Shown in pieces: positions 20,174 through 31,087 of a DNA stretch of 64,000 nucleotides. A program made the position numbers and the translations under genes. Positions within the stretch are counted from its first letter, which is position 1. The number at the start of each line of letters is the position of its first letter. The stretch covers positions 20,090,490-20,154,489 of the forward strand of contig JAQNBH010000014.1 of NCBI GenBank assembly GCA_028752905.1, written 5' to 3'. The notes below the pieces were generated by a model. That model worked only from the letters and a program-made list of their open reading frames with translations, had not been told where the DNA came from and did not search any database. The DNA is from Cladorhizidae sp. MBARI D1340-BT2 (taxonomy: Eukaryota; Porifera; Demospongiae; Poecilosclerida; Cladorhizidae).

Positions 20174-21051
20174 CTTAATCATTACTTCGGCCCCAGAAAC
20201 CAACAAAATAGGACCGAGGTCCTCTTCCATTATTCCATGCTAATGTATTCAGGCGAAAGCCTGCCTTGAACACTCTAATTTTTTCAAAGTAAACGTCCCG
20301 AACTCCCCGACCACAGCAGTTAAGAGCAGTCGGGGCTTTCGAGAGGAAGGGCGGCTGACCAGTGCTCACCTCGCGGCGGACCAGTCAGGCCGCCCCGAAA
20401 TCCAACTACGAGCTTTTTAACTGCAACAACTTTAATATACGCTATTGGAGCTGGAATTACCGCCGCTGCTGGCACCAGACTTGCCCTCCAATTGTTCCTC
20501 GTTAAGGGGTTTAGATTGTTCTCATTCCAATTGCCAGACTACGATAGCCCAGCATTGTTATTTATTGTCACTACCTCCCCGAGTCGGGATTGGGTAATTT
20601 GCGCGCCTGCTGCCTTCCTTGGATGTGGTAGCCGTCTCTCAGGCTCCCTCTCCGGAACCGAACCCTAATTCTCCGTCACCCGTTGCAACCATGGTAGACC
20701 ACTACCATACCATCGAAAGTTGATAGGGCAGAAATTTGAATGAAGCACCGCTGGCACGGGGGCCATGCGGTTCGAGCAGTTATAATGAATCACCTGGCAA
20801 CCAGGGACCCGCGAGGGGAACCTGCGCCGGTTTTGGATCTAATAAATACGTCCCTTCCAGGAGTCGGGACTCTCTGCATGTATTAGCTCTAGAATTACTA
20901 CGGTTATCCAAGTAGTAGAGGAACCATCAAATAAACTATAACTGATTTAATGAGCCATTCACAGTTTCACAGTATAGAATTGTTTATACTAGGAAATGCA
21001 TGGCTTAGTCTTTGAGACAAGCATATGACTACTGGCAGGATAAACCAGGTA
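20174..21051 (-). rRNA. 18S rRNA 5' half, antisense, pseudogene
   Basis: On the minus strand it runs from the 18S 5' end (ACCTGGTTTATCCTGCC at about 21051) to an internal point at 20174, where it is joined to family B copy 1. The universally conserved CAGCAGCCGCGG reads CAGCAGCGGCGG (complement near 20460), a change expected only in a non-functional gene. It otherwise aligns with 4826-5695. Confidence 0.85.
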
Positions 21052-21640
21052 ACTACCGGGGTCGGACGCGAGACGGCTCCCCCGGGGGCAGCCACCGCGC
21101 TGCGGCCCGACGCCCTTCTCGCGAGGGACGGTCGAGCCGGAATCTGTCTTCGCTCTCCGTCGCGACCGAACCTACGACGGCCTGTGTCCGCCTTCTGCTG
21201 CGCATTGCAAGTCCTCCGGCAAGAGCGCACGCGCGCCATGTCGAGGGAAACCCGGGTCGGAACCGTAATTAAGTTATCGGTGCCGGGCCCTTGAGTGCGG
21301 TCCACGGCCTTGCGGCCGATGGACGGGCACTCAACTTGCTCAGAGCAGCTGCCCTGCGGCGGGAACGCATGCAACCTCCTCTCGAAATCAACATACGGAC
21401 GGCGGCGGCGGCTCAACGGGCAGGCCTCGACCGGCTTACAGAGGGACATGGGCCAGACGAGCCCATGCCGCCGATGCGGCACCCTTGGCATAACGTGACA
21501 GCCGACTGGTCGGGTCATGCGATGCGGTCCAAAAGAACCCGCGGCACCCCAACGAAATGACCGGCATGCCATCGTCTGCTTTGGGTGGGTTTGTGCACTG
21601 GTTCAGAGACCAGCAGTAACCCCCCCCCCCTCATAGTAGC
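21052..21640 (-). other. rDNA 5' external transcribed spacer, second copy
   Basis: GC-rich sequence upstream of the 18S 5' end on the minus strand, alignable with 5696-6240. Shared blocks include GGTGCCGGGCC, ATGACCGGCATGCCATCGTC and GGGTGGGTTTGTGCACTGG. Long open frames on both strands are explained by composition. Confidence 0.65.
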
Positions 21641-22195
21641 TCACGTAGAACATGTCCGAGGCAAGCGCATAAAGACATGTACTTGAACCTGAATAAGCGT
21701 ATTGTTGTCTCAAGTTTTTTTTGCGACATGGACGTGAATGTCTTCCCCTCTCTGCCCCCTCTTGCCCATCTCCCCCCCTCAACCCTCTCTCTCTCTCCCG
21801 CTGCTGCTCCCTCTCTCCCTTGCTCTCTCTCCCACCGCTGCTCCCTCTCTCGCTTGGCTCTCTCTCTCTTCTGAAGGAATGAACATGGGGTCGAAAGGGA
21901 GGGTAGAAAGGGAGGGCAGGCTATGTTTAGGGTTGGGAGAGGAACTGTCGGGGCCAAAAACAGATGGAGAAGATGGAAACTGGGCCCATGATAGTTAGAA
22001 AGAGGGAAGTGGGCCATGATGGCGAGGAAGAGTGAACTGGGCCTGAAATTGGAGGAAACTGGGCCCGAGAGTTAGAATGAGGGAAACCGACTGTGCCCCC
22101 CAAAAATACCAGGGGATAGTGGGCCCGAGATAGGTAGAAAGAGTGAACTGGGCCAATAATAGGCAGAAATGGGAAACTGCAAGATATCTTGGATT

Positions 22196-22231
<36 letters not shown>

Positions 22232-22319
22232 TAGAGCCCAAATTAGCTACAAAATGTAAAGAGAAGTCCTGGTGAGAAGTCCTGGTGCGTAAAAGTCATG
22301 GTTAAAAAAGTCCTTAGTG
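21641..22319. repeat. rDNA intergenic spacer, GA-rich repeats (second copy)
   Basis: Pyrimidine tract at 21740-21870, then units with GGAACTGGGCC / AGTTAGAAAGAGGG and a GATA microsatellite at 22198-22232. It is a shorter version of 6241-7057. Confidence 0.65.
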
Positions 22320-22535
22320 CATCAAAGACCTAGTGAGTAAAGTCCTAGTGCGTAAAGTCCTAGTTCGTAAAGTCCTAGTGCGTAAAGTCCTAGTGCGTAA
22401 AGTACTAGTGCGTAAAGTCCTAGTGCGTAAAGTCCTAGTGCATAAAGTCCTAGCGCGTAAAGTCCTAGTGCGTAAAGTCCTAGTGCGTAAAGTCCTAGTG
22501 CGTAAAGTCACAGTGCGTAAAACGCCTAGTGCGTA
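22320..22535. repeat. Tandem array of 15-bp spacer repeats
   Basis: About 14 copies of AAAGTCCTAGTGCGT. The unit lacks one A compared with the 16-bp array at 7058-7972. Because 15 is divisible by 3, both strands stay open and translate into artificial pentapeptide repeats (VLVRK on plus, TLRTR on minus). These are not genes. Confidence 0.9.
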
Positions 22536-23464
22536 AATAATAATAATTATTATTATTAATATTTTTTTCCCTTTTTTTTTCCTTCCTTCTTTCTTTTCTT
22601 CCCCTTCCCACCTTTTCTCCCTTCACTGTGAAGGACATGTCAAACTCGCAGCGCGTAAAACCTCAGACGAGCAAGAGCTTTCAGATTGACCGAGAGGTCT
22701 TATTGTTTACCCAGTGCGTAAAAACTCGGAAAATTCCTGTACTTATTTTTTTCTTCTTTTCTTTCCTTTTTTTCTTTCCCCTTGCCCTTCACCCTACCGA
22801 CCTGATGCGTAAAACTCCAGTGCCTAAAGCTTTTGACTAGCAAGACCTTTCCCCAGTGCGTAAAAATATTGGAGTATATATAAAGCGGTTTTTTCCTTTT
22901 TTTTCCCCCCTTTCTTTTTTCCCCCCTACCGACCTGATGCGTAAAACTCCAGTGCCTAAAGCTTTTGACTAGCAAGAGCTTTCCGCAGTGCGTAAAGATA
23001 TTGGAGTAGCTATATATAAAGGGTTTTTTTCCTTTTTTTTCCTTTCCCTTTCTTTTTTTTCCCCTTGCCCTTCACCCTACCGACCTGATGCGTAAAACTC
23101 CAGTGCCTAATGCTTTTGGCTAGCAAGAAGCTTTCCCCAGTGCGTAAAAATATTGCAGTAGTATATATATATATATATTTTTTTTTTGGGGGGGGGGGGT
23201 TTCCTTCCCTTCTTTTTTCTTTCTCTCTCTCTCGCGCACTGCCCACGAACTGGTCGAATAGCCAGAGAAAATGCTGCTCTGAGTCTTAATTTTTTCCCCT
23301 CCACCCTTCTTTTCCACCTCTCTCGCCGAAATGTTGCAGACTTTTTGGTGGTGGTTTCATTTCGAGAGGACAGAGCCCGTATGGACCAAAGATATAAAGA
23401 AGGGGGGGATGGGAGGGAAAAGAAGGGGGGAAAGAAGAAGAAAAAAAGATCTTTAGGACAATCA
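22536..23464. repeat. rDNA spacer with three TATA-containing units
   Basis: Units at about 22806-22885, 22938-23030 and 23090-23170 share CTGATGCGTAAAACTCCAGT, a TAGCAAGA.CTTTCC block and GGAGTATATATAAAG, each followed by a long T/C tract. The conserved block GCCCACGAACTGGTCGAATA lies at about 23239, then a G/A-rich stretch leads into the 28S 3' end. Confidence 0.65.
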
Positions 23465-23492
23465 AGGCTTAATCTCAGTGGATCGTAGCAGC
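23465..23492 (-). rRNA. 28S rRNA 3' tip, antisense
   Basis: Only AGGCTTAATCTCAGTGGATC plus GTAGCAGC remains of the 28S 3' end, followed at once by family B copy 2. Whether this is the target of family B or a later breakpoint cannot be decided, because copy 1 lies in a different context. Confidence 0.75.
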
Positions 23493-23844
23493 TAACAGGA
23501 AGAGTCGACCATGCCAGTTTCCCACGCAAAGTGGAGAAGATGGACAATGTCCTGAAGGAGATATTGGAGCAGAAGGGGGAACAAGACATGTGGAGGCTGA
23601 ACTGCCTCATATATGCTGGGGCAAAAGCTCTGGAGGCCCTACTAAAAAGAGGAGCAACCACCAGGGTAAGCACCCAAACATACTCAAACATACCCAAAAT
23701 GACAAAGGTAACCCTTTTGATGACAATGTTCTTTCCCCACACAATGCTGCACAGGCATGAGAGAGAATCCCCAACCAGGAGAGGACTCCAGAGGTGGACG
23801 TGCCGGAGGCGAGGACAGGAACTGAGCAGGACAAGAGTCCGAGG

Positions 23845-23899
23845 GTAAGCCAAGTAGATTCCTAGGTGAGAAAGAGGGTCATGCACTTAAATCTCACAG
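23845..23899 (+). other. Intron-like segment in family B copy 2
   Basis: 55 nt, GTAAGCC to CTCACAG, the counterpart of 18599-18653, with in-frame stops inside. In this copy a nearby indel blurs the frame after the acceptor, so the support comes mainly from conservation of position and borders. Confidence 0.5.
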
Positions 23900-25652
23900 G
23901 GAGACAGAAACCAACACCCAAGACAACACAGGGACCAAAGAGGAAATCGAGACGGATATGGAAGGGAGCGAACCAGAAGAGAAAGCACCTAGAAAGCCCA
24001 AAGAGGGGGAAAACTCTATAAGGGAGCTAAGGAGGAATCTTGGGTGGCTCACCTTGGAGATTACAGCAAAAGGAGCAGGTCGAAATATCAGCAGGAGGTG
24101 GAAAAATCGGAGGTACAAGCTCAGGAAACGTTGGGGAGGAGATTCCAGAGGTAAATTGAGCGTTTCAAGATTGAAAGAGCTCCGCACAAGAATGAAAGCC
24201 CTACTGAGAATCAGAACCAGAGTAAACCGCCGGAAGGCAATTTACCCGAGGAAAAGACAAACAAACAAGCACTTCAGCACGTCCGGCCCGAGGAGCCTCA
24301 AGGGGAAACCAAAGAGATCAAAGATAAGCCCGGAGCAGGCACAAAAGATAGCCACCTTCTGGAGCGAACTATGGGGTACAAAGGGAGAATGGGACCCGAA
24401 GAACGACGTCTTCAAGAGCTGGATAGCCGAATCAAGGGAAAAGATGGAGGTGGTAGAAGAAGGAGAGTACAACAAAGAAGAACTATGGAAGCGGGCAATG
24501 GCCAAAGGAGGAAAGTGGAAGGCACCTGGCCCAGACAGAATACAAGGAGCATGGTACATGATCGTCCCAAAAATGGCAAAGAGCATGGGCGAACTGGTGT
24601 GGGAAACAATGGAGGGTGAGAAGGAGGTCCCCAGTTGGTTAGTGAAAGGCAGGACAGTCCTGATACCAAAGGAAAACTGCGAAGGGAGACCCAAACAGTA
24701 CCGCCCCATCACCTGCCTTAACACAGCATATAAGCTGCTGACAGGGATGCTAGCAGAAATGCTGACAAGGCATGTGATGGACAGCGGGGTGCTACCTGAG
24801 GAACAGAAAGCCATACGCAGAGGCACAAGGGGCTGCTTGGACGCGATAACAATAGACCAGGCAGCAAATAAGGAAGCTCAAATGGAGAGGAGGGACCTAT
24901 CGATGGCATGGATCAACTTCAGGAAGGCCTATGATGTCATACCATACAAGTTGGTAAAGAAGGCACTGAGAGCGATTAAGACCCCCCCCCCCCCCCCCCC
25001 CCCCGATGATCCGGAAGGCAATATCAGGACTGATGCCTAAATGGGCTATAAACATCGAAATCCAAACCAACCAGGGGACCAACACCACCATACCAATCAC
25101 ACTAAAAAGAGGAATATTCCAGGGGGACTCGTTGTCCCCACTCCTGTTCTGCCTGTGCGTGGCCCCAATTTCACACGCCCTGAGGAAGGAAATTGGTTTT
25201 ACGGCAGCACACAGAACAGGCCCGCTGACACACCTGATGTTCGTAGATGACATAAAAGTGTACGCCAGAAACAGAAGCCAACGAAATGAAGTGGTCCTCA
25301 GTGCAGAAAGGACAGCCAGCGCAGTGGGAATGACACTGGGGCTAAAGAAGTGTGCAGTAGTCCACATGGTCAGAGGGAGACAGAGACGAGGAGGAGGATC
25401 AGAGATAACCACCGGGGAAATTATTGGAGAACTGGGAGAGGAGGAGACCTACATATACCTCGGGGTGGAGCCGAGGTTTGGGGTGGACCTAGGAAATGAA
25501 AAAGAGTTCACCCTAAGAACAAGGGAAAACTGGGCGTCCCTCCTCACGGCGTAGAGAAAGGCAGAGACCCATAACCTGTGGTGTGTGGCGGTACTAAGAT
25601 ACTCCCTGGCGACGATATGCTGGTCAAGAAGTGAAGCCAAAGAACTGGACAG

Positions 25653-25710
25653 GTAAATCTAAACCCAATACAAATGTGCTGCCTTAACCACTCTGTGAGC
25701 TGTATTGCAG
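25653..25710 (+). other. Spliceosomal intron inside family B RT thumb region
   Basis: 58 nt, GTAAATC to TATTGCAG, with a pyrimidine-containing 3' part. It splits the arginine codon in SEAKELDR/KTRRIMRQY. Removing it gives a continuous frame matching family A, where SELVQLDR runs directly into LTWKILRQY. The length is not divisible by 3 and the unspliced frame is interrupted. Confidence 0.75.
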
Positions 25711-26192
25711 GAAGACACGCCGAATTATGAGGCAATACCAGAGCCACCAGTACGCAGCATCAGTGGCCAGACTCTACCTACCCAGAGCGGAAGGAGGTAG
25801 AGTACTGCAGAGCATAGAACAAGCATGGGAGCTCGAGACAATTGCGACAGCAAGGTATCTACTAGGGAACAGGGACCACAGAGTGCGAGAGGCAGCAAAA
25901 TACCTCCAGAGAATGGAACGAGGGCGTGGATTGATGACGCACGCCCAACAGATCGGATCCAAGTACGGACATGAAGACATCCTCACCAAAGAGGTTTGGA
26001 ACAGTGACACAGGGAGAGAGGGAGACAACCACAGGGAAACAGGGAGAATACAGAGGGATATCGAGGGAAAACAAGCTGGGGACAAGGGAAAAGAAAATCC
26101 TCCACCGGGAGTTTGCGATACAGACGCTGAAGCCAGAATGCGACCGGCAGTCGTTGAAGGCACTCCACACTTGTGAGGTTTGCCATGGAGGT

Positions 26193-27484
26193 TGATCTTA
26201 GTGCATCCAGCTCTTATAAAATTATATGTATGTATTTTATATATATATATATATATATAAATATATAATTGTAGATATATTGCCTTACACCTTACACCAA
26301 CTAATTTGACATACATTCATTGCTTGGATTTTTAACCAGTATATTCATTGGTTTGTCTTCCAAAACTGCAATAGTTGGTCAGTAAAAAAAAAAAAGAGAT
26401 AAGAAATCCTTGGGTACCCTGGGTGTCATTGATAGATTACTTCCAGACACCACAGTAAAGGGTGCTGGAGTGTGAGCTATGTCATCTATAATAATGGTTG
26501 GACAGTATGTTATTCTAACAAAATAATTCTGAACAAGAAATTACTTGTTACATCCTCTGTCACATCCTCTGTCCAGGTAAACTGCTGCAATGTGACTGTG
26601 GCTACTCTCCCTCTTCGTCGCTATTCCACCCCTTCTACTTCCGAGATCCACACCACTGCCCCTGCTACAGCATTGCACTCCCAATCCACTCCTATATTAC
26701 TGCTTCCTGCTTGCATATCACTACTTTCCATTCTACCCTGACAAGCACTACTCCTGACAAGCTGGACCCCCTATCAAAGCAGCCCCACCCAAGTGTTCTT
26801 CATTACCCACACTATTTCCCCCATAGCTGTCACTACCAGTTTCACTAGTATACTCATTCACACTCTATACTTGATCAGTTTACATCTGACATCATTGCTA
26901 TACACTCCTCACTTGAATAGAATTTTCTGGCCATTTTTACTAAAGCAGGAAAAAGCAACAGCTAGTTTGTTTGCTTACAGCTGGATCATGGCCCCAGTGG
27001 GGCTCAGTTGTGGTCATGTTCAACTACAACCTTAAGTGGTTTTTGTACACCAATGATAACACCACAGCTGCTGTTAACATAAGAGCTAATTAAAGAACTA
27101 GCTTCAAGGTCACGAATTCGTGACAAGAACTAGCGGTAGCGTTCAAGGTCACAAATTCGTGACGCTCGTCCCCGTGACTGTTAATTTAAATGTCACGAAT
27201 CCGTGACGCTCGTCCTCACGACTTAATTAATTGTGTCACGGATTCGTGACGCTCGTCCTTTAAGGGTTAATGCAATTCTCAGGAAAAAATTAACAGAAAA
27301 ATAGACGCATTTTACTACTACTGAACTCACTGTATTGTAATTTTCACCATACATTATTGTATATCTTCGCTTATATTGTTAATAAATTGTTCATGCATAA
27401 TTATTTCATGCATAATTATTATAATTTTATTACTGTTGATCATCTTTGAATTTGCTATTGCTTCTACGTTCCCTTCTCTATACT
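26193..27484. other. Intergenic region with AT microsatellite and palindromes
   Basis: No recognisable gene. A TATA dinucleotide tract lies at 26228-26270. The short frames near 26472-26741 and 26793-27035 are low-complexity, and I recognise nothing in them. Four copies of a 16-bp palindrome lie at 27109-27250 (separate entry). Confidence 0.5.
27109..27250. repeat. Four spaced copies of palindrome GTCACGAATTCGTGAC
   Basis: Copies at 27109-27124 (perfect), 27148-27163, 27192-27207 and 27235-27250, each of the later ones with one mismatch. The last three are followed by GCTCGTCC. Spacings are 39, 44 and 43 bp. Function unknown; it could be a protein-binding array or part of a short repeat. Confidence 0.75.
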
Positions 27485-27659
27485 CAGGGGTGTATTTAGG
27501 GGGGGGGGGGGGGGCGGGGGGGGGGGGCATTCGCCCCCCCTTGTATCATTCTCGCCCCCCCCCTTGAAATTAGAGATTTTTTTTTAAATAATGTCAAGAA
27601 AGGTGTAATACAAGAAAGGTGTAATAAGCTTATGATATCAGGTTCAAATGATAGGAATG

Positions 27660-29847
27660 TCAAACTGAGGTTCTTCTTGGTTTTCTCTGCCATACGTCCA
27701 CAATCTCTTCAAGGTCGCTCTCAGATAGTACTTCTGGTGCCTCTACAGCAATCCTCATAAGGTGAGAAAGGCTGCAGTCACTTAAGAGAATTACGCAAAC
27801 GAGTCTTGATCATCTTCATCTGTGAGAAGCTTCTCTCCACAGAAGCAGTAGAAACTGGAATCGATAAGCAGATGGAGGCAATCTTGTGCAAATTGGGAAA
27901 CATGGCCTTGAGCATGTCGTTTGAAACAAGTTCTTTCAGCTGTGATGCAGTAGTATCCCGTGGTTGCTTGACTAACAGCTGGCGGAATGTTTTCCACTCT
28001 GTAAGTATTTCAGTGGAAATCATGGCTGTCTTCACTGTTTCTTCTCCATCCAATGTTTCTGCATCTCTATCTTCTCCGTAGTGAGCAATCAGTTTCTCAA
28101 CAGACGTGTCTCCATAAGTGGGAAAAGATACTGAATCTGGTTTTGGAACTTTCCGTGGATCGAATATAGACAATGCTGATACAACAGCGTTGGATGAAGA
28201 AAATCGGCTTGTTATGTTGGCCTTTAAATCAGCAACAAAAGGCTTACCAACAACATTCTGGAACGAAAGTATTTTATCAGCGTCAATAGACACCTTTGTA
28301 GATGACTTCAAGTCTTCAACGTTTTCAAGAAGCTCCAACACCCAGTTTGCTCCAGGCAAAACTGCATCATCCAAGGATTTAACAGTAGCATCAACAAGGA
28401 ATGATATCAACGAGAGGTCAAGCTGCTCTGCCTGAAGTGCTTTGCTGAGCTTGGCTACTTGTGGTAGAGTGAAATCAAGCAAATATATAGCTGCAATCGT
28501 AGACAATTTGCAGAGGGCACCATGGATTCCAAGAGCTTCTGGCTCGTGGGACGTCTCGTAGATGTTCCCAATGGTGATTACAATTGCAGAATAACTTGCT
28601 TTGACAGCTTTGACACACCTTTCATGTGCCAGCCAGCGTGTGTCAGATGGCTTGATCACTTTCATTTCTGGAAGTTCAAGAACGTGCTGTACCTCCTTCA
28701 GACACTCTGCTCGCTTGGGGGAATTGCGAAAATGCTTCCAAAGAGTAGTCAATGTTCTATAAACATGAGCAATTCCAGGAGTTTTATTGGCAGCTTGCAC
28801 ACAAGCCAACTGCAGTAAGTGACAGTGGCAGTGTATAAACAGAGCGTGAGGAGTATGTTTCTTGATACGTGCCTGAACCCCGGTCTTTCGATCAGAAAAA
28901 GTTGCAGCTCCATCAAATCCCAATCCAACTATTCTTCCGACTTGTAGACCTTTCTTCTTTAAACAATCGATGAGATTAGAATAGATGGTCTCTGCATCAG
29001 CCTTCTTCAATGGAATAAGCTCCAGAAAGCACTCTACTGGTACACCATCTTCCTCCCAGCGGCAAAACACAGACAATTCTTCTACGTTGGTGACATCTGT
29101 GCACTCATCTGCCATGAGGCTGTACATAGGTGCCTTTTGAAGTCGCTTCAGAATCGACTCCTCCACCCATGTCCCCAATGATTCGATGAATTCAACCACA
29201 GCCACTCTTGATGTGTACACAGCATTTCTTGGTGCAGTTTCTAAGAATTGCTTCAAATGTTGGCTGCCACATCGAACCACCACGTCAACCAGCTTCTCAA
29301 ATTTTGTCGAATGTGCAACTTGTTCTTTCGTAAGAAAATGAGTGAGTAGGATCAGGCACTTCACTGCAGCTCTGTTCTGAGCTCTTTTGCGAGCTAAAAC
29401 ATTCTGGAGTTGCTGTACAACTGTTCCACCTTTGGCTGCTCCTTTAGCTGCAAAAAGAGCTTGAGTTGCATGGATATGGAAGTCACTTCTCGCATGAGCT
29501 TTCATTTTTTCAACAGCTTTCTTCCAATTTCTGCAAGGTTGTGTGACCCACACTCCTCCAGTACGCTGCAGACCAGATTGCTTGCAAACCTTGCAAAAGG
29601 CACCATCGCTATCCTGGTCATAATAGAGCCAACTGAAATCTTTCTCCCAGCTCTTAGAGTATTTTCTCTTCGTGGATACAGAAGAGCGGTGTTTGTTTTG
29701 CTTGCTTTTCTTTGAAGGTGGAGGACTAAGGCTAGGACTAGATGCCTCGACATGCTCAGAGCTATCTGTTCTGCTATCTTCGCTATCGCTGCTATTAGCA
29801 TGAGAAGAGGCTTGAGAAGTACTTGCAAAGTATGAGCGAATATCCAT
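27660..29847 (-). CDS. hAT family transposase with TTF-type zinc finger
   Basis: The main frame (29847 down to 27778) encodes 689 residues. A low-complexity serine-rich N-terminus and a basic stretch (residues 46-66) come first. A TTF/BED-like finger follows at about 67-126 (WEKDFSWLYYD, C85, C88, histidines 118-126). The RNase-H-like core shows SLMADECTD with D247 and GLGFDGAATFSD with D312. The hAT dimerisation motif STASVERSFSQMKMIKTRLR is at the C-terminus. The frame stops early. One extra A near 27781 turns CTTAGTGAC into CTTAAGTGAC. Beyond it a second frame continues for about 40 codons (CSLSHLMRIAVEAPEVL...) to a stop at 27660-27662. The last residues are thus lost by a single-base frameshift; otherwise the gene looks recent. 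It resembles animal ZNF862/ZMYM-like hAT-derived proteins, so a domesticated gene is a weaker alternative, argued against by the flanking termini. Confidence 0.88.
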
Positions 29848-29890
29848 ATTAATATGAAGAGAAATCAGCTAGTAAGGTTTCTTTTATAGA

Positions 29891-30263
29891 GACTTTAAGA
29901 CCATGACATAATGGACTGAGTTAAAAATACTGAGAGAGAGTGGGAAAGAAGGAGGGAACTGAAGAAGTGACAAACCTACAAAGGAGAACACGTGGTGGTG
30001 TGTGATGACTTTAAGACCATGACATAATGGACTGAGTTAAAAATACTGAGAGAGAGTGGGAAAGAAGGAGGGAACTGAAGAAGTGACAAACCTACAAAGG
30101 AGAACACGTGGTGGCGTGTGATGACATCATGTCTAAGATTAGACTTGAAGACCATGACATAATGGACTGAGTTAAAAATACTGAGAGAGAGGGAGTGGGA
30201 AAGAAGGAGAAACAAAAGAAGTGACAAACCTACAAAGGAGAGCACGTGGTGGTGTGTGATGTC
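29891..30263. repeat. Three tandem copies of a 115-bp unit upstream of the hAT transposase
   Basis: Units start at 29891, 30006 and 30142 with GACTT.AAGACCATGACATA and end near CACGTGGTGG.GTGTGATG. Units 1 and 2 are nearly identical. Unit 3 is more diverged and separated by an extra 21 bp. They lie 5' of the transposase start, so a regulatory or subterminal binding role is possible. Confidence 0.85.
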
Positions 30264-31002
30264 ATCGTGTCATGACACATGCTCTCCTTTTTCCAAGCAG
30301 CTACAATATCATGAGAAATATATACAGTCTAGCCATAGTTCGGTATAGCATAATGCCATTGGTAGTCAGTCAAAATAGCTATCCTCAGACATTGTAAAAG
30401 CCAAAAAAAATATGGGGGGATCTTCCCCCCAGACCCCCCTTTTACGACTTATGAACATGTTAAGAAAATATTAACAAAAATTAGGGCACCAAGTGACCAA
30501 CCATTTCCACTCCCCCCCCCCCCCCCTAGAGAACTAGAGAAAAATTGTGTATGAAACCTGTTGTCCATGATTTTGTAAGAAAATGCATGGAATGCAACAT
30601 AATTCGATTTCACAAAAGCCCACCTCCATTATACGAGTGACAAGTGACTATATCTAATCTATATATGCTGATTGCCGTAGCATGCAACTTCAGCAAATAT
30701 TTAAGATGGAATGTTGTACTAAAGATTTTAGAAAAAGTGCATGCCATCATAAGTAGCAGCTATATATACAGTTAGTACTGCAAAAATACCTGTGGGTAAA
30801 ACACTTTCGTACTCCACGCGGAAGCCCAGGGTGCACGTCCCCTTTCCGCACCATCCAGGCTGTCCGCCCCCCCTTATTTTTCCATATCTCAAGTTCGCCC
30901 CCCCTTGGCAAAATTTCTGTATACAACCCTGATACTGCTCTTTTTTCGGTTACTGTAATATATTACATAAGAAATTTCATTAATATAAATTTTTATTGTG
31001 AT

Positions 31003-31062
31003 GGGGGGGGGGGGGAGAAATCGTTTTGGGGGGATATCCCAGTTCCCCCCCCCCCCCCCCCT
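31003..31062. repeat. Paired poly-G and poly-C runs
   Basis: A run of about 14 G at 31003-31016 and one of about 16 C at 31046-31061 flank GGGGGGATATCCC. The hAT right end lies just to the left. It may be the relic of another element end, or simple-sequence growth. Confidence 0.5.
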
Positions 31063-31087
31063 GTATGAAACTCTGCTAGAGGAAGTG

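Larger units (their letters stand above)
23493..26192 (+). pseudogene. Family B non-LTR retrotransposon, copy 2
   Basis: 5'-truncated relative to copy 1 (its start matches about 18213) and lacking the endonuclease end. Blocks in order: WRLNCLIYAG (23590), NSIRELRRNLGW (24013), KWKAPGPDRIQGAW (24520), YRPITCLNTAYKLL (24700), AWINFRKAYDVIP (24908), IFQGDSLSPLLF (25118), FVDDIKVYA (25240), and a thumb with ARLYLPRAEGGR (25767). It carries a TAG at 25552-25554, intron-like segments at 23845-23899 and 25653-25710, and a frameshift near 25990. A C-tract of about 21 at 24983-25003 sits where copy 1 has only two C. Coding stops being recognisable near 26190, before any zinc knuckle. Confidence 0.82.
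27485..30931 (-). mobile_element. hAT DNA transposon, apparently complete
   Basis: Left end CAGGGGTGTATTTAGG, right end (reverse complement) CAGGGTTGTATACAG, the typical hAT CAGGG start. Both ends carry long G/C runs (27498-27560; 30867-30905). ATACT flanks both sides (27480-27484, 30932-30936), suggesting a 5-bp target duplication. Classical hAT duplications are 8 bp. One intronless transposase gene lies inside on the minus strand. Its 5' side contains three copies of a 115-bp repeat. Confidence 0.82.

Noticed and set aside
22314..22536. Open frames on both strands with perfect pentapeptide repeats
   Set aside because: They are translations of a 15-bp tandem spacer repeat. A unit length divisible by three keeps the frames open by chance.
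31003..31062. G-run/C-run pair as a second hAT terminus
   Set aside because: No CAGGG end and no matching partner or target duplication was found.
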